Of a DNA stretch of 32,310 bases, positions 15,063 to 23,445 are shown piece by piece (position 1 is the stretch's first letter; every line of letters begins with the position of its first letter). The notes below the pieces were generated by a model that was not told the origin of the DNA, did no database searches, and saw only the letters and a program-made list of their open reading frames with translations. Both the position numbers and the translations under genes were made by a program. Source of the DNA: an uncultured Phascolarctobacterium sp. (GTDB lineage Bacteria; Bacillota; Negativicutes; Acidaminococcales; Acidaminococcaceae); the NCBI GenBank assembly GCA_900544885.1, contig UQWU01000021.1:1-32310 (forward strand), read 5' to 3'.

Positions 15063-16499
15063 GTGGAAAACTTTTTTCAAGATGACAAGCTGCATGAAGA
15101 ATGTGGCGTATTCGGTATTTTCAGCCACAGCGAGGATGTAGCCCTCAACACCTATTGGGGCCTGTATGCATTGCAGCATCGTGGTCAGGAAAGCACAGGT
15201 ATCGTTGTTACCGACGGTAAAGAAATGAACATAAAAAAAGGCATGGGCCTTGTTCCTGATGTTTTCAAAGACGGCGTTGCAGATTTGCAAGGCTTTGCGG
15301 CTATCGGTCATGTGCGTTATTCAACTACCGGTGCCAGCATGGCTTATAACACTCAACCGCTGAAAGTATATTTTGATGGCGGTAATCTGGCATTGAGCCA
15401 TAACGGTAACCTTACTAATGCCGGTCAATTACGTGAAAAGTTGGCTAAAGAAGGTGCTATTTTCAATACTACTGTTGATACTGAAGTAGTACTTACCTTG
15501 ATTGCCCGCAGCAAATGCAAAACCATTGAAGAACGTGTTGCTGAAGCAGTACGTCAAATCCGTGGTGCTTATGCAATTCTGCTGATGACTGATAATAAAA
15601 TCATCGCTGTTCGTGACCCGTACGGTTTCCGTCCTTTGGTTTTAGGTAAAATGGAAAACGGTTGGTGCGTAGCTTCCGAATCCTGTGCTTTCGACTTAGT
15701 AGGTGCAGAGCTGGTTCGTGACGTAAAACCCGGCGAAATGGTTATTTTAGACAGCGACAATTCTGAACCTCGCAGTATGATGTGGGTAGAAGAAGTTCCT
15801 GAAAGAACTGCACACTGCATTTTCGAATATGTATATTTTGCTCGTAATGATAGTGTTATTGATGGTCAACCTGTTTATGAATCCCGTATTCAAATGGGTC
15901 GTGAGCTGGCTAAAGAAATCCAAGATATTCATCCGGATATTGTTATCTCTGCTCCGGACTCTGGTACTCCGGCTGCTATCGGTTACTCTTTAGAAGCAGG
16001 TATTCCTTTCATGGAAGGCCTGACCAAAAACCGTTATGTTGGTCGTACCTTTATTCAACCTACTCAAAAACAACGTGCTAATGCTGTACGTTTGAAATTA
16101 AATCCTGTTCGCAGCGTTGTAGAAGGCAAATCTGTTGTTCTGGTCGATGACTCTATCGTTCGTGGCACTACTAGTGGTAAGGTTGTTAAGCTGTTGAAGG
16201 AAGCTGGTGCTCGTGAAGTCCACGTAGCTATTTCTTCTCCTCCGGTTGTTGACAGCTGCTACTATGGTATTGATACTTCCGAACGTAAGCAATTGATTGC
16301 TTCCCGTTGCTCTCAAGAAGAAATCTGCCGTTTCATTGGTGCAGATAGTTTGCATTACATTTCCATGGAAGGTATGAAACGTGCTATCAGCAAAATCAAT
16401 CCTGATGGACTGTGCTGCGCATGCTTCAATTCCGATTATCCTGATAATGCAGATGTAGTTATTAGCAAAGAACCTTCCAAAAACGATAAAGATAAATAA
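15063..16499 (+). CDS. purF: Amidophosphoribosyltransferase
   Basis: A 478-residue enzyme that makes phosphoribosylamine from PRPP and glutamine, the first committed step of purine synthesis. I chose GTG 15063 because AGGAG at 15051-15055 is seven nt upstream; the GTG at 15048 overlaps that site. This gives a 13-residue propeptide ahead of the glutaminase nucleophile Cys14 (HEECGVFGI), as in the processed B. subtilis type. The PRPP-binding loop VVLVDDSIVRGTTS is present. Cysteines in HCIFEY, SRCSQEE and GLCCACF fit the oxygen-labile [4Fe-4S] cluster of that class. The enzyme is probably feedback-inhibited by purine nucleotides, as family knowledge suggests. Confidence 0.96.
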   Translation: MENFFQDDKLHEECGVFGIFSHSEDVALNTYWGLYALQHRGQESTGIVVTDGKEMNIKKGMGLVPDVFKDGVADLQGFAAIGHVRYSTTGASMAYNTQPLKVYFDGGNLALSHNGNLTNAGQLREKLAKEGAIFNTTVDTEVVLTLIARSKCKTIEERVAEAVRQIRGAYAILLMTDNKIIAVRDPYGFRPLVLGKMENGWCVASESCAFDLVGAELVRDVKPGEMVILDSDNSEPRSMMWVEEVPERTAHCIFEYVYFARNDSVIDGQPVYESRIQMGRELAKEIQDIHPDIVISAPDSGTPAAIGYSLEAGIPFMEGLTKNRYVGRTFIQPTQKQRANAVRLKLNPVRSVVEGKSVVLVDDSIVRGTTSGKVVKLLKEAGAREVHVAISSPPVVDSCYYGIDTSERKQLIASRCSQEEICRFIGADSLHYISMEGMKRAISKINPDGLCCACFNSDYPDNADVVISKEPSKNDKDK

Positions 16500-16521
16500 T
16501 TTAAAAATTTAGGAGGCAGTT

Positions 16522-17583
16522 ATGAGCGAAGAAAAGAAACAACTTACTTATGCTGATGCCGGTGTTGATATTGATGCCGGTAATAAAGCAGTAGAGCTGA
16601 TGAAAGACAGCGTACGTGCTACCTATCGCAGTGAAGTTATCGGGGATTTAGGCGGCTTCGGCGGCTTGTTCGCACTCAACAGCGGCAAGTACAAAGAGCC
16701 TGTTTTGGTAAGCGGCACTGACGGTGTAGGTACTAAACTGAAACTGGCTTTTATGGCTGATAAGCATGATACTATTGGTCAAGATGCAGTAGCAATGTGT
16801 GTTAATGATATCTTGGTACAAGGTGCAGAACCTCTGTTCTTCTTGGATTACATTGCTGTTGACAAAGTTGATTCTCAAAAAGTAGCTAACATTGTTAAAG
16901 GTGTAGCTAATGCCTGCAAAGAAAGCGGCTGTGCTTTAATCGGCGGCGAAACTGCTGAAATGGCTGGTTTCTATGCTAAAGGCGAATATGATATCGCAGG
17001 CTTCTGCGTTGGTGTTGTGGACAGAGAAAAAATGATTACCGGTGACAAAGTTAAAGCCGGTGATGTTCTGTTAGGTCTGCCTTCCAGTGGTGTACACTCC
17101 AATGGTTTCTCCTTAGTTCGTAAAATCTGCTTTGAAGCTATGGGCTACACCATGGATACTCCTATTGCTGAGTTTGGCTGCACTTTAGGTGAAAAATTGC
17201 TGACTCCGACTCGTCTGTATCCAAAAACCTGCCTGCCTCTGATTGAAAAATTTGATATCCATGGCATGGTACATATTACCGGCGGTGGCTTCTATGATAA
17301 CGTTCCCCGTATTCTGCCTGCTGACTGCGATGCAGAAATCGATGCTAATGCTTGGGAAGTTCCGGTTGTCTTCAAAAAATTGCAAGAATGGGGCAATGTG
17401 CCTTGGGCTGAAATGTATCGCACCTTTAACATGGGCGTAGGTATGGTTTTAGTTATCGATCCGTCTGAAGCAGATGCAGTTCGTGCTCATCTGAAAGAAG
17501 CAGGCGAAACATTCTTCGAATTAGGCAAAATCGTTCCCGGCAGCCAAAAAACCATTATGAAAGGCGGAGTTTTCGGTGCGTAA
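16522..17583 (+). CDS. purM: Phosphoribosylformylglycinamidine cyclo-ligase (AIR synthetase)
   Basis: A 353-residue ATP-dependent enzyme closing the imidazole ring to give AIR. The N terminus YADAGVDIDAGNKAVELMK is diagnostic, followed by GGFGGLFAL, the SGTDGVGTKLKLA loop, CVNDILVQGAEPLFFLDY and GGETAEMAGFY. AGGAGG sits just upstream of ATG 16522. The gene overlaps purN by eight bases. Confidence 0.96.
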   Translation: MSEEKKQLTYADAGVDIDAGNKAVELMKDSVRATYRSEVIGDLGGFGGLFALNSGKYKEPVLVSGTDGVGTKLKLAFMADKHDTIGQDAVAMCVNDILVQGAEPLFFLDYIAVDKVDSQKVANIVKGVANACKESGCALIGGETAEMAGFYAKGEYDIAGFCVGVVDREKMITGDKVKAGDVLLGLPSSGVHSNGFSLVRKICFEAMGYTMDTPIAEFGCTLGEKLLTPTRLYPKTCLPLIEKFDIHGMVHITGGGFYDNVPRILPADCDAEIDANAWEVPVVFKKLQEWGNVPWAEMYRTFNMGVGMVLVIDPSEADAVRAHLKEAGETFFELGKIVPGSQKTIMKGGVFGA

Positions 17584-18181
17584 GATTGGCGTATTAGTCA
17601 GTGGACGCGGCAGCAATCTGCAGGCTATCATGGACCGCATTGCCGATGGTTATCTGCCTTTAGAAATTGCTGTTGTTATCAGCGACAAAAAAGATGCTTA
17701 TGCTTTGGAACGTGCAGAAAAAGTAGGTATTAAAACTGTTGTTGTCGACCGCAAGGCTTGTGCCGATAAAGATGAATTTGAAAGCAAAATTACTCAAACT
17801 CTGCTTGACGCAGGTTGTGAATTAGTAGTTCTTGCAGGTTTTATGCGTATTTTAAGCGGTGGCTTTGTCAATAAATGGCATCATCGCATTATCAATATTC
17901 ACCCTGCATTACTACCTAGCTTCCCTGGACTGCATGGTCAAGGTCAAGCTGTTGCTTATGGAGTAAAATTCTCTGGCTGTACTGTACATTTTGTAGATGA
18001 AGGTACTGATAGCGGTCCGATTATTCTGCAAAAGGTAGTTCCTGTTATGGACGATGATACTGAAGATACTTTAGCAGATCGTATTTTAGTACAGGAACAT
18101 ATCGCTCTGCCGGAAGCATTAAAGCTCTGGGCAGAAAATAAATTAGAAATCAACGGCCGCAAGGTTAAACTGTTGGCGTAA
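17576..18181 (+). CDS. purN: Phosphoribosylglycinamide formyltransferase (folate-dependent)
   Basis: A 201-residue GAR transformylase using 10-formyl-tetrahydrofolate. It shows the GRGSNLQAI loop at the N terminus, the catalytic Asn-His pair in INIHPALLPSFPGLHG, and the Asp in DEGTDSGPII. It begins with GTG 17576 inside the end of purM (eight-base overlap), with GGCGGAG as the ribosome binding site in the purM reading frame, so it is translationally coupled. Confidence 0.95.
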   Translation: MRKIGVLVSGRGSNLQAIMDRIADGYLPLEIAVVISDKKDAYALERAEKVGIKTVVVDRKACADKDEFESKITQTLLDAGCELVVLAGFMRILSGGFVNKWHHRIINIHPALLPSFPGLHGQGQAVAYGVKFSGCTVHFVDEGTDSGPIILQKVVPVMDDDTEDTLADRILVQEHIALPEALKLWAENKLEINGRKVKLLA

Positions 18182-18198
18182 ATATTGAGGTGCGGAAG

Positions 18199-18792
18199 AT
18201 GAAAATTAAAAGAGCTTTATTAAGCGTTTCTGATAAAACCGGTATCGTTGAATTAGCGAAATTCTTGAGTGAAAATGGTGTTGAAATCATTTCTACCGGC
18301 GGTACTATGAAAGCTATTAAGGATGCAGGTATTCCTGTAACCTATGTAAGTGATGTAACAGGTTTCCCTGAAATCATGGATGGTCGTGTAAAAACCTTGA
18401 ACCCGAAAATTCATGGTGCTATTTTGGCTGTTCGCAGCAATCCGGAACATATGAAAGCTTTGGCTGAGCATGATATTACTCCGATCGATCTGGTTGTTGT
18501 AAACCTGTATCCGTTCCGTGAAACTGTTGCAAAACCGGGCGTAACTGAAGAAGAAGCTATTGAAAACATTGATATCGGTGGTCCGGCAATGGTTCGTGCT
18601 TCTGCTAAAAACTTCAAAGATGTTGTTATCGTAACTTATCCCAGTCGTTATGCAGGCTTGATGGAAATGCTGAAAAAAGATGGCGATGTAGACCAAGTTA
18701 CTCGCAAAGAATTAGCATTAGAAGCATTTACTCATACTGCTGAATATGACGCAATGATTTCTGAATATCTGAAAAAACAATTGGCTAAATAA
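18199..18792 (+). CDS. purH: Stand-alone IMP cyclohydrolase (N-terminal PurH domain only)
   Basis: A 197-residue protein equal to the N-terminal, methylglyoxal-synthase-like domain of PurH that closes FAICAR to IMP. It has LLSVSDKTGIVELAKFL, STGGTMKAIKDAGI, GRVKTLNPKIHGAILA and NLYPFRETV. A normal PurH is about 510 residues with a C-terminal AICAR transformylase domain. Here the protein ends cleanly after the cyclohydrolase domain (EYLKKQLAK, stop), and the next 74 nt contain only a hairpin and the purD start, with no remnant of the second domain in any frame. This is therefore a true split form rather than a recent frameshift; the transformylase must be encoded elsewhere. ATG 18199 is preferred over GTG 18190, which overlaps the GAGG ribosome binding site. 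Confidence 0.93.
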   Translation: MKIKRALLSVSDKTGIVELAKFLSENGVEIISTGGTMKAIKDAGIPVTYVSDVTGFPEIMDGRVKTLNPKIHGAILAVRSNPEHMKALAEHDITPIDLVVVNLYPFRETVAKPGVTEEEAIENIDIGGPAMVRASAKNFKDVVIVTYPSRYAGLMEMLKKDGDVDQVTRKELALEAFTHTAEYDAMISEYLKKQLAK

Positions 18793-18802
18793 TTTTCTTG
18801 TA

Positions 18803-18830
18803 AATAGGTATGGCTCCGGTCATACCTATT
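18803..18830 (+). other. Intercistronic stem-loop between purH and purD
   Basis: AATAGGTATG (18803-18812) pairs perfectly with CATACCTATT (18821-18830) across an 8-nt loop, with no T run after it. It may be an mRNA processing or stability element rather than a terminator. Confidence 0.5.
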
Positions 18831-18866
18831 CGAGTAATATTTAGACTAAAGTTAAGAGGTAGGAAA

Positions 18867-20144
18867 ATGAGAATTCTTTTAATTGGCGGCGGCGGTCGTG
18901 AACATGCTCTGGCATGGAAATTATCTCAAAGCCCCAAAGTAGAAAAACTTTATGCAGCACCAGGTAATCCCGGTATTGCATTATTAAAAAACTGTGAATG
19001 CATTAACTTGAATATTGATGATTTGGAAGGCGTTGCCGATTTTGCTGAAGAAAAGAGTATTGACCTGACTGTTGTGGGTCCGGAAGCTCCTTTGGTAGTA
19101 GGCCTGGCTGACGTATTCAAACGTCGTGGACTGCCTGTATTCGGTCCTTCTAAGGCAGCAGCTCAACTAGAAGGCTCTAAAGCTTTCTCTAAAGAGCTGA
19201 TGGCTAAATATAATATTCCGACTGCATTCTTCAAAATCTGCGAAGATATTGAAACTGCTAAAGCCTACGTTGAAGAAAAAGGTGCTCCTATTGTAGTTAA
19301 GGCTGATGGCTTGGCTGCAGGCAAAGGCGTAGTTGTTGCTATGACTAAACAAGAAGCACTGGACGCTATTGACGAAATGATGGCTGACCACAAATTCGGT
19401 AATGCAGGTGCACGTTTGGTATTAGAAGAATACATGGATGGTGAAGAAGCATCCTTATTAGCTTTTACTGATGGTAAAACTGTAGTACCGATGATTTCCG
19501 CACAAGACCACAAACGTGTTTTTGACGGTGATGAAGGTCCTAACACCGGTGGCATGGGTACTTATGCTCCGGCTCCGGTAATGACCGATGTTCTGCGTCT
19601 GAAAGCTGTAGAGCATGTACTGAAGCCTGTTGTTGAAGCAATGGCCAAAGAAGGTATGCCTTATCAAGGTTGTCTGTATGCAGGCTTGATGATTAAAGGT
19701 GACAGTGTAAAAGTTGTTGAATTCAACTGCCGTTTCGGTGATCCTGAAACTCAAGTTGTACTGCCTTTGTTAAATAGCGATTTGGCTGAAATCATGTTGG
19801 CTTGTGCAACCGGTACCTTGGATCAGGTAGATGTAGAATGGTCTGATAAAGCAGCTGTTTGTGTTGTTATGGCAAGCGGAGGTTATCCGGAAAGTTACGA
19901 AAAAGGTAAAGAAATTACCGGCCTTGAAGCTGCGGCTGAAGATGTTGATGTCGTAGTATTCCATGCAGGCACTAAAGCTGATGGTGAGAAGATTCTGACC
20001 AACGGTGGCCGTGTTCTTGGCGTTACTGCTGTAGATAATTCTATTAAGGAAGCACGTGACCGTGCCTATGCTGCAGTAGAAAAAATCAAATTTGATAAAG
20101 TTTTTTATCGTAAAGATATTGCATGGAGAGCCTTAAAGAGGTAA
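18867..20144 (+). CDS. purD: Phosphoribosylamine-glycine ligase (GAR synthetase)
   Basis: A 425-residue ATP-grasp enzyme joining glycine to phosphoribosylamine. It shows the N-terminal GGGGREHALAWKL loop, GPEAPLVVGL, then FSKELMAKY, VKADGLAAGKGVVVA, EEYMDGEEASLLAF, GPNTGGMGTYAPAP and EFNCRFGDPETQVVLPLL. ATG 18867 has AAGAGGTAGG upstream and is preferred over the upstream in-frame start at 18810 that lies inside the hairpin. It is the last of the pur genes, 46 nt before guaB. Confidence 0.96.
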   Translation: MRILLIGGGGREHALAWKLSQSPKVEKLYAAPGNPGIALLKNCECINLNIDDLEGVADFAEEKSIDLTVVGPEAPLVVGLADVFKRRGLPVFGPSKAAAQLEGSKAFSKELMAKYNIPTAFFKICEDIETAKAYVEEKGAPIVVKADGLAAGKGVVVAMTKQEALDAIDEMMADHKFGNAGARLVLEEYMDGEEASLLAFTDGKTVVPMISAQDHKRVFDGDEGPNTGGMGTYAPAPVMTDVLRLKAVEHVLKPVVEAMAKEGMPYQGCLYAGLMIKGDSVKVVEFNCRFGDPETQVVLPLLNSDLAEIMLACATGTLDQVDVEWSDKAAVCVVMASGGYPESYEKGKEITGLEAAAEDVDVVVFHAGTKADGEKILTNGGRVLGVTAVDNSIKEARDRAYAAVEKIKFDKVFYRKDIAWRALKR

Positions 20145-20190
20145 AATAGATAAAATATATTAAAATTTAAAAGAAAAGGATGATGAAAGA

Positions 20191-21702
20191 ATGGCTTTTT
20201 ATTATGATGAACCCGCTCATACTTTTAGTGAGTATCTGTTAGTTCCCGGTTATTCCTCTGAAAAATGCATTCCCGCGAATGTAGACCTGCGTACCCCGTT
20301 GGTAAAATTCAAAAAAGGTGAAGAATCTGCTATCACCATGAACATTCCTATGGTTTCCGCAATCATGCAAGCTGTATCCGGTGAAAAACTGGCTGTTGCT
20401 CTGTCTAAAGAAGGCGGCGTTTCCTTTATCTTCGGTTCTCAATCCGTAGAAGACGAAGCTGCTATGGTTGCACGTGTTAAAGGTTACCGTGCAGGCTTTG
20501 TAACCAGCGACTCCAACATTCGTCCTGACAGTACTTTGGCTGATATCATTGCTCTGAAAGAGCGTACCGGTCATTCTACTGTTGCTGTAACCAGCGATGG
20601 CACTGTTAACGGTAAACTGGAAGGTATCGTAACCAGCCGTGACTATCGTCCGAGCCGTATGGATCCTAACACTAAAGTTCGTGAATTCATGACTCCGATT
20701 GATAAAATGACTTATGCTGGTAAAGAAACTACTCTGCAAGAAGCTAATGACATCATTTGGAAAGAAAAACTGAACACTCTGCCCATCGTTGACGACGAAG
20801 GCCGTCTGCTGTACATGGTATTCCGTAAAGACTATGCTACTCATAAAGAGTATCCGTTGGAATTACTGGATAACAAAAAACGTCATATCGTTGGTGCTGG
20901 TATCAACACCCGCGATTATGCTGAACGTGTTCCTGCTCTGGTTGACGCAGGCGTTGACGTACTGTGCATTGACTCCTCCGAAGGTTACAGTGCATGGCAA
21001 AAAATTACTTTGGACTGGATCCGTGAACATTACGGTGACAGCGTAAAAGTTGGTGCTGGTAACGTTGTTGACGCTGAAGGCTTCCGCTTTTTAGCTGAAG
21101 CAGGTGCTGACTTCATTAAAGTTGGTATCGGTGGTGGTTCTATCTGTATTACTCGTGAACAAAAAGGTATCGGCCGTGGCCAAGCAACTGCTTTAATCGA
21201 AGTTTGCAAAGCTCGTGACGAATACTATAAAGAAACCGGCATCTACATTCCTGTATGCTCCGATGGCGGTATCGTTTATGACTACCACATGACTTTAGCT
21301 CTGGCTATGGGTGCTGACTTCATGATGCTGGGTCGTTATTTCGCTCGTTTCGACGAAAGCCCGTCTAACAAAGTTAACATCAACGGTACTTACATGAAAG
21401 AATACTGGGGCGAAGGTTCTGCTCGTGCTCGTAACTGGCAACGTTATGACATGGGTGGCGCAGCTAAATTGTCCTTCGAAGAAGGCGTTGACTCCTATGT
21501 TCCGTATGCAGGCAGCCTGAAAGATAACGTTAACCTGACTTTGGCTAAAATTCGTTCTACCATGTGCAACTGTGGTGCTCTGACCATTTCTGAACTGCAA
21601 GCTAAAGCTAAATTGACTTTGGTATCTGCAACATCTTTGGTTGAAGGCGGCGCACATGACGTTCTGCTGAAAGACAATAATAACAGCAACTATCCTAAAT
21701 AA
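20191..21702 (+). CDS. guaB: IMP dehydrogenase of the Tritrichomonas-like type
   Basis: A 503-residue enzyme oxidising IMP to XMP with NAD+. It has an N-terminal barrel segment, a CBS-pair (Bateman) insert around residues 100-225, then the catalytic barrel. The catalytic loop reads GIGGGSICITREQKGIGRG with Cys319, differing from the usual GIGPGSICTTR. The flap contains the catalytic Arg418-Tyr419 pair (WQRYDMG), and the C terminus has STMCNCGALTISELQ. Length, Cys319, Arg418 and Tyr419 are the same as I recall for the protist Tritrichomonas foetus enzyme, whose sequence it strongly resembles from loop to C terminus. It has AAAGGATG upstream of ATG 20191, follows purD by 46 nt with no terminator, and is probably the last gene of the purine operon. 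Confidence 0.95.
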   Translation: MAFYYDEPAHTFSEYLLVPGYSSEKCIPANVDLRTPLVKFKKGEESAITMNIPMVSAIMQAVSGEKLAVALSKEGGVSFIFGSQSVEDEAAMVARVKGYRAGFVTSDSNIRPDSTLADIIALKERTGHSTVAVTSDGTVNGKLEGIVTSRDYRPSRMDPNTKVREFMTPIDKMTYAGKETTLQEANDIIWKEKLNTLPIVDDEGRLLYMVFRKDYATHKEYPLELLDNKKRHIVGAGINTRDYAERVPALVDAGVDVLCIDSSEGYSAWQKITLDWIREHYGDSVKVGAGNVVDAEGFRFLAEAGADFIKVGIGGGSICITREQKGIGRGQATALIEVCKARDEYYKETGIYIPVCSDGGIVYDYHMTLALAMGADFMMLGRYFARFDESPSNKVNINGTYMKEYWGEGSARARNWQRYDMGGAAKLSFEEGVDSYVPYAGSLKDNVNLTLAKIRSTMCNCGALTISELQAKAKLTLVSATSLVEGGAHDVLLKDNNNSNYPK

Positions 21703-21731
21703 TTTGAGTTAATGTGACTTAACTTGAACAT

Positions 21732-21770
21732 AAAAATCCGAGCAGTATTTAAATATTGCTCGGATTTTTT
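21732..21770 (+). terminator. Terminator of the purine operon
   Basis: AAAAATCCGAGCA pairs with TGCTCGGATTTTT, with partial pairing of the inner arms, followed by six T residues. Confidence 0.9.
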
Positions 21771-21782
21771 CATATAACAAAT

Positions 21783-21815
21783 AAAAAGGCTGTACCTTTT
21801 TAGTACAGCCTTTTT
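21783..21815. terminator. Terminator serving the desulfoferrodoxin gene
   Basis: AAAAAGGCTGTAC pairs with GTACAGCCTTTTT across a short loop. The run of A residues on the left acts as the T run on the minus strand; it can also back up the preceding terminator on the plus strand. Confidence 0.85.
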
Positions 21816-21826
21816 ACTATATTAAA

Positions 21827-22210
21827 TTATAATTCTTTAACCCATAGGCCATGCAGATTGCAGTATTCATAAGCTGCTTCTGCTTTTTCATCATCAGTCA
21901 GAGCAAATGTAACCTCTGGTTTGGCACCAGGCTGGAGAGCTTTTCTTTGACCGCCGTGAGTTGTTTGTAAATATACCCATTGGATATAGTGTTCAGGAAG
22001 CATAGGATGGGCAACACTGCCAACAGCTACATGAACTAAATTGCCTTCGATTGTTACTACAGGAACATGTTTTTCTTGTGCAGCATCAACAGTGTTAGGA
22101 ATAAGCTCTTTCATAACTTCGCCGCAACAGGTCATCGGTGCTTTGCCGTCAACCACCATACCTACAATATTGCCGCAATGCTTGCAGATGAAGAATTTTC
22201 TGTTAATCAT
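21827..22210 (-). CDS. dfx: Desulfoferrodoxin (superoxide reductase)
   Basis: A 127-residue 2Fe-type superoxide reductase, an oxygen-defence protein of strict anaerobes that reduces superoxide to peroxide. The N-terminal desulforedoxin-like centre uses Cys9, Cys12 (CKHCG), Cys28 and Cys29 (TCCGE). The active-site domain has the E46-K47-H48 loop, two further His residues in VAHPMLPEHYIQW, and the C-terminal CNLHG supplying Cys and His. ATG 22210 is chosen: AAGGAG lies 10 nt upstream, while the GTG at 22219 would touch it. The gene is single, with its promoter somewhere in the AT-rich stretch 22230-22300, where a TATAAT is visible on the minus strand but no good -35. Confidence 0.94.
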   Translation of the reverse strand: MINRKFFICKHCGNIVGMVVDGKAPMTCCGEVMKELIPNTVDAAQEKHVPVVTIEGNLVHVAVGSVAHPMLPEHYIQWVYLQTTHGGQRKALQPGAKPEVTFALTDDEKAEAAYEYCNLHGLWVKEL

Positions 22211-22338
22211 ATAAATCACACTCCTTAATATAAACTAAATTTTAACGAACAATGTCTTATATTTATATTATACTCTATTCTAAGTGAAATAGATAGCAGT
22301 TCACAAATAGTTCGGGAATAAGAGGGAGGTATGATTTT

Positions 22339-22461
22339 TTGATTTCAGTGTATATTATGATAATAGCATTTATGTATATAGACGAATTTAGTTTATTAAT
22401 GTTTGATATATTTTACTGCACTATTTTCTTTTGCAATAAGCAGAAGTCTGTTTGTAAATAA
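22339..22461 (+). CDS. Candidate 40-residue hydrophobic ORF upstream of dapF
   Basis: A TTG at 22339, nine nt after GGGAGG (22324-22329), opens 40 codons with a hydrophobic stretch (MIIAFMYIDEFSLLMFDIF) and a basic end. Its stop overlaps the -35 region of dapF. In such AT-rich DNA this may be chance; the ribosome binding site is the only positive sign. Confidence 0.2.
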   Translation: MISVYIMIIAFMYIDEFSLLMFDIFYCTIFFCNKQKSVCK

Positions 22462-22480
22462 CGGTGAATTTTGTTATAAT
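22452..22480 (+). promoter_or_regulatory. Promoter of dapF-dapL
   Basis: TTGTAA at 22452-22457, a 17-bp spacer and TATAAT at 22475-22480, with the start codon of dapF 31 bp further on. Confidence 0.7.
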
Positions 22481-22511
22481 TAAAATAGCATGACAAAGGA
22501 GGAGACGGGCC

Positions 22512-23408
22512 ATGAAAGTAGAATTTACAAAAATGCACGGAGCAGGTAATGATTATGTATATGTTGATTGTACGAAAGAAGAATTGCCTAACCCCGGAGC
22601 AATTTCTGAGTATGTAAGCCACAGACGTTTTGGTATCGGTAGTGACGGTTTAATCTGCATTTGCAAATCTGACGTTGCTGACTTCAAAATGCGTATGTTT
22701 AATGCAGATAGATCTGAGGGCAAAATGTGCGGCAATGGCGTGCGTTGCGTTGCTAAATTTGTTTATGACAAGGGCCTGACTGATAAAACTACTATTACTT
22801 TGGAAACTCTTGCCGGTATTAAAACTATTGATATGATTTTAGGTGACGACGGCAAAGTAAAAGAAGCTACTGTCGATATGGGTAAGCCTATCTTCAAAGC
22901 TACTGAAATTCCTATGAACTGCGATCACTATATTTTTGTGGATCAAGCAATTGTTCTTAATGATAACCATGATGATGTTACTAAAGAAAAGGTATTCTAT
23001 AATGGTACTGCTATTTCTATGGGTAATCCTCATTTCGTAACCTTTGTTGATGATGTTGATAGCTTGAATCTGGAAGTTTTAGGACCTCAATTTGAACATC
23101 ATAAACTATTCCCTGAAGGTGTAAATACAGAATTTGTACAAGTAATTGATAAAAATACCGTTAAATTCCGTGTTTGGGAACGCGGTAGCGGTGAAACCTG
23201 GGCTTGTGGCACAGGTGCAAGTGCAGTTGCTGTTGCATCTATCATGTTAAGTCGTGCAGGTAAAAAAGGCGAGCCTTTAACTGTTTTAGCTAAAGGTGGT
23301 ACTTTAACTGTTACTTATCGTAATGATGACCATGTTATTTTGCAAGGTGGAGCTACCACTGTATTTGAAGGCGTGATTGACATACCTGAAGAGGTAATCA
23401 ATAAATAA
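22512..23408 (+). CDS. dapF: Diaminopimelate epimerase
   Basis: A 298-residue PLP-independent epimerase converting LL- to meso-diaminopimelate for lysine and peptidoglycan. It shows the two-cysteine catalytic pair, Cys73 in EGKMCGNGVRC and Cys232 in ETWACGTGAS, and the N-terminal FTKMHGAGNDY. AAAGGAGGAG precedes ATG 22512. It is followed 37 nt later by dapL, the preceding enzyme in the aminotransferase route, so the two form one operon. Confidence 0.96.
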   Translation: MKVEFTKMHGAGNDYVYVDCTKEELPNPGAISEYVSHRRFGIGSDGLICICKSDVADFKMRMFNADRSEGKMCGNGVRCVAKFVYDKGLTDKTTITLETLAGIKTIDMILGDDGKVKEATVDMGKPIFKATEIPMNCDHYIFVDQAIVLNDNHDDVTKEKVFYNGTAISMGNPHFVTFVDDVDSLNLEVLGPQFEHHKLFPEGVNTEFVQVIDKNTVKFRVWERGSGETWACGTGASAVAVASIMLSRAGKKGEPLTVLAKGGTLTVTYRNDDHVILQGGATTVFEGVIDIPEEVINK

Positions 23409-23445
23409 ATTTTTCTATTTTTATTATTTAAATGGGGGTTTGTAA

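Noticed and set aside
20239..20844. 201-codon antisense frame within guaB
   Set aside because: Shadow of a strongly conserved gene; low-complexity, Ser/Phe-rich translation and no start signals.
21707..21724. Inverted repeat AGTTAA-TGTGAC-TTAACT after guaB
   Set aside because: Short, AT-rich and followed at once by a true terminator; no sign of function.
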